Source: Halomonas sp. 707D7
GTDB lineage: Bacteria; Pseudomonadota; Gammaproteobacteria; Pseudomonadales; Halomonadaceae
NCBI RefSeq assembly: GCF_024158715.1
Contig: NZ_JAMZBC010000020.1
Coordinates: forward strand, 1-32,610
Reading direction: 5' to 3'
DNA: 32,610 nucleotides
Shown: positions 27,871 to 32,610 of the stretch, piece after piece
Layout of the letters: each line of letters begins with the position of its first letter
Numbering within the stretch: the stretch's first letter is position 1
Program-made: the position numbers and the translations under genes
The notes under the pieces: generated by a model
Told to the model about the DNA's origin: nothing
Databases searched by the model: none
The model's input: the letters and a program-made list of their open reading frames with translations, nothing else

Positions 27871-27896
27871 GTACGAGTGTCGTGTACGGGTGTCGT
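27871..27896 (+). repeat. 13-bp direct tandem repeat before the sodium symporter
   Basis: GTACGAGTGTCGT (27871-27883) is followed at once by GTACGGGTGTCGT (27884-27896), with one difference. Each copy holds GTGTCG. Direct repeats about 130 bases before a start are typical of AraC-type activator sites, so this may be the control site of the next gene. Confidence 0.6.
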
Positions 27897-28025
27897 AAAC
27901 CCGGCCGCCACTGACGCGCAGAGCTAAGAGCACGCGCGTAAAGCCCTGCATCATGGTGGTCGAGCGGGCATCGAAGCGTGCTTTGGAATACCCACAACAA
28001 CATCGAATGACTTCACGGCTACCTC

Positions 28026-29774
28026 ATGATCTATACCGTCGCAATACTGCTGAGCCTGATCGGCTATTTCGTCATCGGCCACCTGGCCGGGCGCCGCGTC
28101 CAGGGACTCGACGACTACCTGGTGGCCGGGCGCAATGCGCCGACCTTCTTCATTCTCGGCACGCTGGTGGCGAGCTATCTCAGCACCAGCGCCTTTCTGG
28201 GCGAGACCGGTTTCGCCTACCAGGGCTACCCCTTCGTGATGCTGATCTTCGCTGCCGTGAGCACCTCAGGGTGCCTGCTGGGGGCGCTGGTGTTCGGGCG
28301 CTATCTGCGTCGAAGCGGCGCCAACACCGTGCCGGAGTTCTTCGGCAAGCGCTTCGCCTCGCGCCGGGTGCAGGTGATCGCGGGGCTGACCACCATCATC
28401 GGCCTGGGCGCCTACCTTCTGGGCGTGATGCAGGGCGCGGGCATCATGTTTTCCGAGCTGACCGGCATGCCCTACTGGGTGGGGCTGGTGCTGGTGTGGG
28501 CGACCTACACCGGCTTCATTCTCTACTCCGGCTCGCCGGGGGTGATGGTCACCGATACCGTCATGTTCGTGATCTTCTCGCTGGCCGCCCTCGGCGGCTC
28601 GTTCTACGTGATCCAGGATCTGGGCAGTTTCGGCGGCGTGGTCGAAGGGCTTCTCGTCCAGACCGACAAGCCCGGCATCGCGCTGTGGCACGGGGTGCTC
28701 GACGGGCCCGACGCCACCTTCACGACTCCCGGCGAGGCGCTGACCTGGGGCCTGACGCTGGGCCTTGTGTGGGCGGCGGTGCTGGCGGCGAGCCCCTGGC
28801 AGTCGAGTCGCTACCTGATGGCGCGCAACGAACACGTGGTGATGCGCTCGGCGATGCTCACCGCAGTGGCGCTGGCGGTGTTCTACGCGCTGATGATGAT
28901 GACCGGCGCGGCCATCAACCTGTACGACCCCGGGCTCGATCCGGAGCGCTCTATGATCTGGGTGGCGCTCAATATCCTGCCGACCTGGTTGGGCGTGGTG
29001 ATCCTCACCGGCGTGTTCGCCGCCGGGCTCTCGTCCTGCTCGACGTTTCTGTCGATCATCGGCTTCAGTATCTCCAACGACATTTTGAGCGCCTCGAAGG
29101 ACGAAGCCTCGGCGATGCGCAAGAGTCGCCTCGCGGTGCTCGTCGCCGGTCTGGTGGCGCTGATTCTGGCGCTGTTCCAGCCGCCGGCGGTGATGTCGGT
29201 GGTGTGGTTCGCCGCCACGCTCTTTGCCTCCTCCTGGGGGCCGGTGGCGCTTCTGAGCATCTGGAGCAAGCGCATCACCGCCGCCGGCGCCGGCTGGGGG
29301 CTGGCGGTCGGCTTTGCCGGCAATGTCGCCATCTCGCTGCTGGTGCAGGCCGAGTGGCTCTCGCTTCCGGTCTACCTGCACCCGGTGCTGATCAGCACGC
29401 TGCTGGCGCTGGTGGCCATCGCGGTGGCGTCGTCGCTCACGCGGGTGAGCTCAGCGGAGGCGACCTACCGGGCGTCGCTGCACGCTAGCGATACCGGCGC
29501 CGACCGCGCCCTGGTGCCGGGCACGCGCTGGGTGGCGCTGTGTACCATGCTCAGCGGCGTGGCGATCGGGGTCTTCCTGTGGCGCCAGTACGCGGTGACC
29601 CTGGACGGCTTCGCTGCCGCCTTCGGGCTTGCGCCGACGGCGGTGCAGGGAGCCTATGGCCTGGCTCTCGGCTGCGGTGCGATGCTGCTCGTCGCCGGCG
29701 CGGCGGGGTTCTGGCTGGTGCGGCCGGGACGCCGCGAGCGCGCAGCGGCAGGTTACGCCGTGCAGGGGCGCTAG
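28026..29774 (+). CDS. Sodium:solute symporter family transporter
   Basis: This 582-residue membrane protein of the SSS family has about 13-14 membrane segments. The N-terminal LDDYLVAGRNAPTFFILGTL and the following SYLSTSAFLGETGFAYQGYP correspond to the first helices with sodium-site residues. ANTVPEFFGKRF and GVFAAGLSSCSTFLSIIGFSI are further family motifs. The ATG at 28026 has no clear ribosome site, so the start is less certain. It lies between the BCCT carrier and an EamA gene and has its own terminators. Proline, choline, acetate or a betaine breakdown product are all possible substrates; none can be chosen from sequence. Confidence 0.88.
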   Translation: MIYTVAILLSLIGYFVIGHLAGRRVQGLDDYLVAGRNAPTFFILGTLVASYLSTSAFLGETGFAYQGYPFVMLIFAAVSTSGCLLGALVFGRYLRRSGANTVPEFFGKRFASRRVQVIAGLTTIIGLGAYLLGVMQGAGIMFSELTGMPYWVGLVLVWATYTGFILYSGSPGVMVTDTVMFVIFSLAALGGSFYVIQDLGSFGGVVEGLLVQTDKPGIALWHGVLDGPDATFTTPGEALTWGLTLGLVWAAVLAASPWQSSRYLMARNEHVVMRSAMLTAVALAVFYALMMMTGAAINLYDPGLDPERSMIWVALNILPTWLGVVILTGVFAAGLSSCSTFLSIIGFSISNDILSASKDEASAMRKSRLAVLVAGLVALILALFQPPAVMSVVWFAATLFASSWGPVALLSIWSKRITAAGAGWGLAVGFAGNVAISLLVQAEWLSLPVYLHPVLISTLLALVAIAVASSLTRVSSAEATYRASLHASDTGADRALVPGTRWVALCTMLSGVAIGVFLWRQYAVTLDGFAAAFGLAPTAVQGAYGLALGCGAMLLVAGAAGFWLVRPGRRERAAAGYAVQGR

Positions 29775-29804
29775 CGCGGACATCGCGCTTGGCTGGTATG
29801 CTCG

Positions 29805-29830
29805 GACACCCGCCCGCTGGCGGGTGTCTT
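29805..29830 (+). terminator. Terminator after the sodium symporter
   Basis: GACACCCGCC (29805-29814) and GGCGGGTGTC (29819-29828) form a perfect 10-bp stem with a CGCT loop, followed by TT only. Confidence 0.65.
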
Positions 29831-29855
29831 GCATTCATCGATCAGGAGCCAATGC

Positions 29856-30740
29856 ATGCAGCTCAGTACTTACCAACGCGGTCTGGTGATCGTGCTGCTC
29901 GGCGTGGTGTTTCTCAGCTTCGACGGGCTGTTGATTCTGTTGGCGAATACCGACGGCTGGACGATCGTCTTCTGGCGCGGTTTCTTGATGTTCTGCGTAC
30001 TGGGCGCGATCGCCGTCAGCCGCCAGCGGTTGAAGCTGGTACGCCTGCATCCCGTGGCCTCGCTGGGCTCGGCGATACTGCTGGGGCTGACGTCGGTGCT
30101 GTTCGTGCTGGCGGTGATGAAGGCAAGCGTGGCCAACGTGGTGGTCATCCTGAGCATCGCGCCGTTGTTCGCGGCGATCTTTTCACGGCTGTTTCTCGGC
30201 GAGCGGGTGGCGTTTCGCACCCTCGTCGCCATCGTGCTCTGCATGTTCGGCATGAGCCTGGTCTTTCTGGGCAAGGGGGCGCTGGGCATGCTGGAGGGGA
30301 ATCTCTATGCGCTCGCCGCCGCCGCTGTCGTCGGTGCCAATCTGACCCTGCTGCGGCGCTATCCTCACATCGACCGGGTCAGCGTGATCGCCGGCGGCGG
30401 GCTGCTGTCGGCGGCCATCGCGCTGCCCTTGGCCACCCCCCTGGCGCTGGATGCGCCGCGCTTCTCGATCCTGGCGCTGATGGGGCTCGTGCAGATGCCT
30501 CTGGCCACGGTGCTGATCAACACCGCGACCCGCTATTTGCCCTCCACCGAGGTGGCGCTTTTCTATCTCGTGGAGACGGCGCTGGGCACGCTCTGGGTGT
30601 GGTGGTTTCTGGGCGAGCAGCCCGGCGTCTCGACGCTTTTGGGCGGCGCGATCGTGATCGCGGTGCTGGTGCTGCACGCCTGGCGCGGGCTGCACCTGGA
30701 GCGCCAGCGCCTGCGCCTCTACCCCGGCGTCATGCCCTAG
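29856..30740 (+). CDS. EamA/DMT-family transporter
   Basis: This 294-residue protein has ten predicted membrane segments in two EamA halves (about residues 8-130 and 145-275). Typical wording is FWRGFLMF, ILSIAPLFAAIFSRLFLGERV in the first half and PSTEVALFYLVETALGTLWVWWFLGEQPG in the second. AGGAG at 29844-29848 fixes the ATG at 29856; an in-frame TTG at 29829 lies inside the preceding terminator. The family exports amino acids and other metabolites, and the substrate here is unknown. It converges on etfB. Confidence 0.9.
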   Translation: MQLSTYQRGLVIVLLGVVFLSFDGLLILLANTDGWTIVFWRGFLMFCVLGAIAVSRQRLKLVRLHPVASLGSAILLGLTSVLFVLAVMKASVANVVVILSIAPLFAAIFSRLFLGERVAFRTLVAIVLCMFGMSLVFLGKGALGMLEGNLYALAAAAVVGANLTLLRRYPHIDRVSVIAGGGLLSAAIALPLATPLALDAPRFSILALMGLVQMPLATVLINTATRYLPSTEVALFYLVETALGTLWVWWFLGEQPGVSTLLGGAIVIAVLVLHAWRGLHLERQRLRLYPGVMP

Positions 30741-30754
30741 GCCGCACAACGCAA

Positions 30755-30777
30755 CGACCCGCCACCGGGGCGGGTCG
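30755..30777. terminator. Terminator between EamA gene and etfB
   Basis: CGACCCGCC (30755-30763) and GGCGGGTCG (30769-30777) form a perfect 9-bp stem with a 5-base loop between two converging genes. T runs are poor on both sides. Confidence 0.55.
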
Positions 30778-30798
30778 GTCTGTTGGCCGGCGGGCGGT

Positions 30799-31608
30799 CT
30801 AGCGCAGCACGCCTTCCTCTTTCAACAGCTTGAAGATCGCCTCGGCACCCTGCTCGGGGGTGACGTCAGCAAGCGTCTGTCCGCCGCCGCCTTCCGCCTT
30901 GGCGGCGGCGGCCTTGAAGCGGTCCCGCGCCGAGGAGGCCTTGACGATCTTGAGGCGTTTGGGGCGCTTGCGCGCTTCCTGGAACTGCCAGGCGCTCAAG
31001 GGTTCGTCCACCTCGCTCGGTCGCGTCTGGTGCTCGAACGCACCGCGTCGAGCCGGGCCGAAGGCGCTCTGGCGGGCGGGCGGGGCACTGGCATCCACCG
31101 TGGCCAGCGCCGGCAGGCGAACGCGCAGGCGCCGACGCTTGCCGCGCGGCAGCGCCTGGAGCACCACCGCGGTGCCGTTCTCCACCTTTTCCACCGCGGC
31201 CAGGCCGGTGATGATCGGCCAGCCCAGCGCCTCGGCGAGCAGAAACGGCAGCGCGCCGGACGCCTCGCCGGCCTCGGCACGGCTGCCGGTCAGAATCAAT
31301 TGGGGCGCGCGGTGGCGAAGCTCCTCCACCAGCACCGAGATCACGTCGGCCTCGGCACTCTGCTCGAGCAGGTCGAGCGTTTCGAGCCCCATGCCCAGGT
31401 AGCCGCGCAGCGCCTGCTGGCGCTCGGGGTCGTCGGGACCGGCGTGAAGCAGGCTGATCGCGGCGTTCTCGAGCGTCAGCGCCATCTCCACCGCCCGGGC
31501 ATCCTGGTCGGCGCGGCGCGCGCGCGCGGTGAGCGGATGACGGCCGACGGACACCAGGACGGCCACGTTCAGTCCGGCATTCGCCGGGGCGTTGGCTTCA
31601 TGCGGCAT
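30799..31608 (-). CDS. etfB: Electron transfer flavoprotein beta subunit
   Basis: This 269-residue ETF beta subunit with AlphaUSP-type fold shows LNVAVLVSVGRHPLTARARR at the N-terminus, DQDARAVEMALTLE, and ILTGSRAEAGEASGALPFLLAEALGWP in the middle, with RLRVRLPALATVDAS following. The C-terminal third is Lys/Arg-rich and unlike housekeeping ETF. AGGAGAA precedes the ATG at 31608, and the start overlaps the etfA stop by 11 bases. ETF pairs of this kind accompany dimethylglycine demethylase (dgcAB) in Pseudomonas betaine loci and take its electrons to the quinone pool; that link is inferred here. Confidence 0.9.
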   Translation of the reverse strand: MPHEANAPANAGLNVAVLVSVGRHPLTARARRADQDARAVEMALTLENAAISLLHAGPDDPERQQALRGYLGMGLETLDLLEQSAEADVISVLVEELRHRAPQLILTGSRAEAGEASGALPFLLAEALGWPIITGLAAVEKVENGTAVVLQALPRGKRRRLRVRLPALATVDASAPPARQSAFGPARRGAFEHQTRPSEVDEPLSAWQFQEARKRPKRLKIVKASSARDRFKAAAAKAEGGGGQTLADVTPEQGAEAIFKLLKEEGVLR

Positions 31609-32610
31609 CGCGGTTCTCCTGCTGCTCAAGACGGTACTGCTCGACGCGCGCCACCAGGGCGGCGAGCACGGCGCTGGCATCGCCGATCACGGTCAGATCG
31701 GCCCGCTTGGCCATGTCGCAGCCCGGGTCGAGGTTGATGGCCACCACCTTCTCGCAGCTCTGGATACCCTGAAGGTGCTGGATGGCGCCGGAAATGCCTA
31801 CCGCCACGTACACCTTGGCACAGACCCAGGTGCCGGTGGCGCCGACCTGGCGATCCCGCGGCATGAAGCCGTCGTCCACCGCCACGCGCGAGGCGCCCTT
31901 GGTCGCGCCGAGCACCTCGGCGGCGTGATGATAGCCGTCCCAATCCTTGACGCCGTTGCCGGCGGAGAGGATGAACTCGGCCTCGGCAAGCGACACGCCG
32001 GCCGGGTCCACCGCCACCTCGCCCAGGTCCTCGATGCGCCCGAGCACGTCCGGGCTCGGCTGGGCGAGGGTGACGGCCTCGGCGGCGTGGCGCGTCTCGC
32101 TGACCGGGTCGGCGCACTCCGCCAGCGCCAGCACGACGCGCGGCAGAGTGCGCTGCACGTCCTGGCGGCCTGCCCCCGCCCGGGCGGTGGCGCGCCAGCC
32201 CGTTGCACTCCGGGCGTCGGCTTCCACCTGCCAGACCTGGGTCGCCGGGCGCTCGCCCAGGCGCGCCGCGAGGCGCCGGCCGAGCTCGCCTCCGCCGATG
32301 ACCGAGTCGGGCAGCAGCCAGAAGCGCGGGTCGAACTCGCGCTCCACGCTCTGCAGCACCGCCACCCTGCGCTCCGGCGCGTAGCCGATGAGGCGCTCGT
32401 CCTCGAGGTGCAGGAGGCGGTCGATGCCGGCCTCGCCGAAGGCGCTCTCCTTGTGCTCGCCGAACACCACCGCCAGCACCGCGCCGGGGGTTGCCGGGTC
32501 GGCGTCGGCGAGCTGGCGGGCCAGGCCCAGCAGGTCACGATCATGCGCCGACAGGCGCCCGCCGGCCATGTCCGGCACCACGGCCACGATGAAGGCCGGG
32601 GCGTCGATGA
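31598..32610 (-). CDS. etfA: Electron transfer flavoprotein alpha subunit, N-terminus outside window
   Basis: At least 336 residues of the ETF alpha subunit are present, read from the window end. The frame stays open through the last base, so the true start lies to the right; the GTG at 32587 is unlikely to be the start because homologues linked to betaine genes have a longer N-terminal part. Visible parts are [40 protein letters not shown] and the C-terminal FAD domain with [66 protein letters not shown]. Translation is probably coupled to etfB. Confidence 0.92.
   Translation of the reverse strand, partial: IDAPAFIVAVVPDMAGGRLSAHDRDLLGLARQLADADPATPGAVLAVVFGEHKESAFGEAGIDRLLHLEDERLIGYAPERRVAVLQSVEREFDPRFWLLPDSVIGGGELGRRLAARLGERPATQVWQVEADARSATGWRATARAGAGRQDVQRTLPRVVLALAECADPVSETRHAAEAVTLAQPSPDVLGRIEDLGEVAVDPAGVSLAEAEFILSAGNGVKDWDGYHHAAEVLGATKGASRVAVDDGFMPRDRQVGATGTWVCAKVYVAVGISGAIQHLQGIQSCEKVVAINLDPGCDMAKRADLTVIGDASAVLAALVARVEQYRLEQQENRDAA

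Noticed and set aside
28266..29381. Minus-strand open frame of about 370 codons over the sodium symporter
   Set aside because: It is very rich in His, Arg and Gln, a typical antisense reading of a membrane-protein gene.

Overview
The window looks like chromosome of a moderately halophilic gammaproteobacterium of the Halomonadaceae (Halomonas or Chromohalobacter type). The reasons are the moderately high GC content, the protein sequences, and the pairing of a protocatechuate/4-hydroxybenzoate block with a full glycine betaine catabolic island. The taxonomic call is inference from family resemblance; no search was run.

Left block (1 to about 11 kb) handles aromatic acids. It starts with a broken beta-ketoadipyl-CoA thiolase (pcaF), an AtoE-type transporter and a fused enol-lactonase/decarboxylase (pcaD-pcaC, also called pcaL). 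A LysR regulator of the PcaQ type follows, with a textbook PcaQ box just after its stop codon, and then protocatechuate 3,4-dioxygenase (pcaH, pcaG). Next come a three-gene TRAP transporter preceded by an operator resembling IclR-family (PcaR) sites, and an AraC-type regulator divergent from 4-hydroxybenzoate hydroxylase (pobA). Together they would take up 4-hydroxybenzoate or protocatechuate, hydroxylate it, open the ring and run the lower beta-ketoadipate pathway. pcaB, pcaI and pcaJ are not in the window.

A lone lipopolysaccharide-kinase-like gene (11.1-11.8 kb) separates the two blocks.

Right block (12 to 32.6 kb) handles glycine betaine. On the minus strand glyA-soxB-soxD-soxA-soxG-purU-sdaA form one probable operon: sarcosine to glycine, glycine to serine, serine to pyruvate, with one-carbon units released as formate. 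Divergent from glyA is fdhA (formaldehyde dehydrogenase). Then come gbcB and gbcA (divergent; betaine to dimethylglycine), a 79-residue unknown protein, a BCCT betaine transporter, a sodium:solute symporter, an EamA transporter, and etfB-etfA on the minus strand, with etfA cut by the window end. Dimethylglycine demethylase (dgcAB) is the missing step and may lie just beyond the right edge, upstream of etfA.

The oddest feature is at the left edge. The first 98 bases encode, on the wrong strand, the piece of the thiolase that should immediately precede the plus-strand fragment, so a short inversion or a chimeric join lies inside pcaF. Other points of interest are a three-half-site operator before the TRAP genes, a GGTGTCG word shared by four regulatory regions of the betaine island, a 13-bp tandem repeat before the sodium symporter, and a 14-bp tandem repeat containing start-stop mini-ORFs before purU. 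I did not find a clearly new multi-gene system; most genes belong to known pathways.
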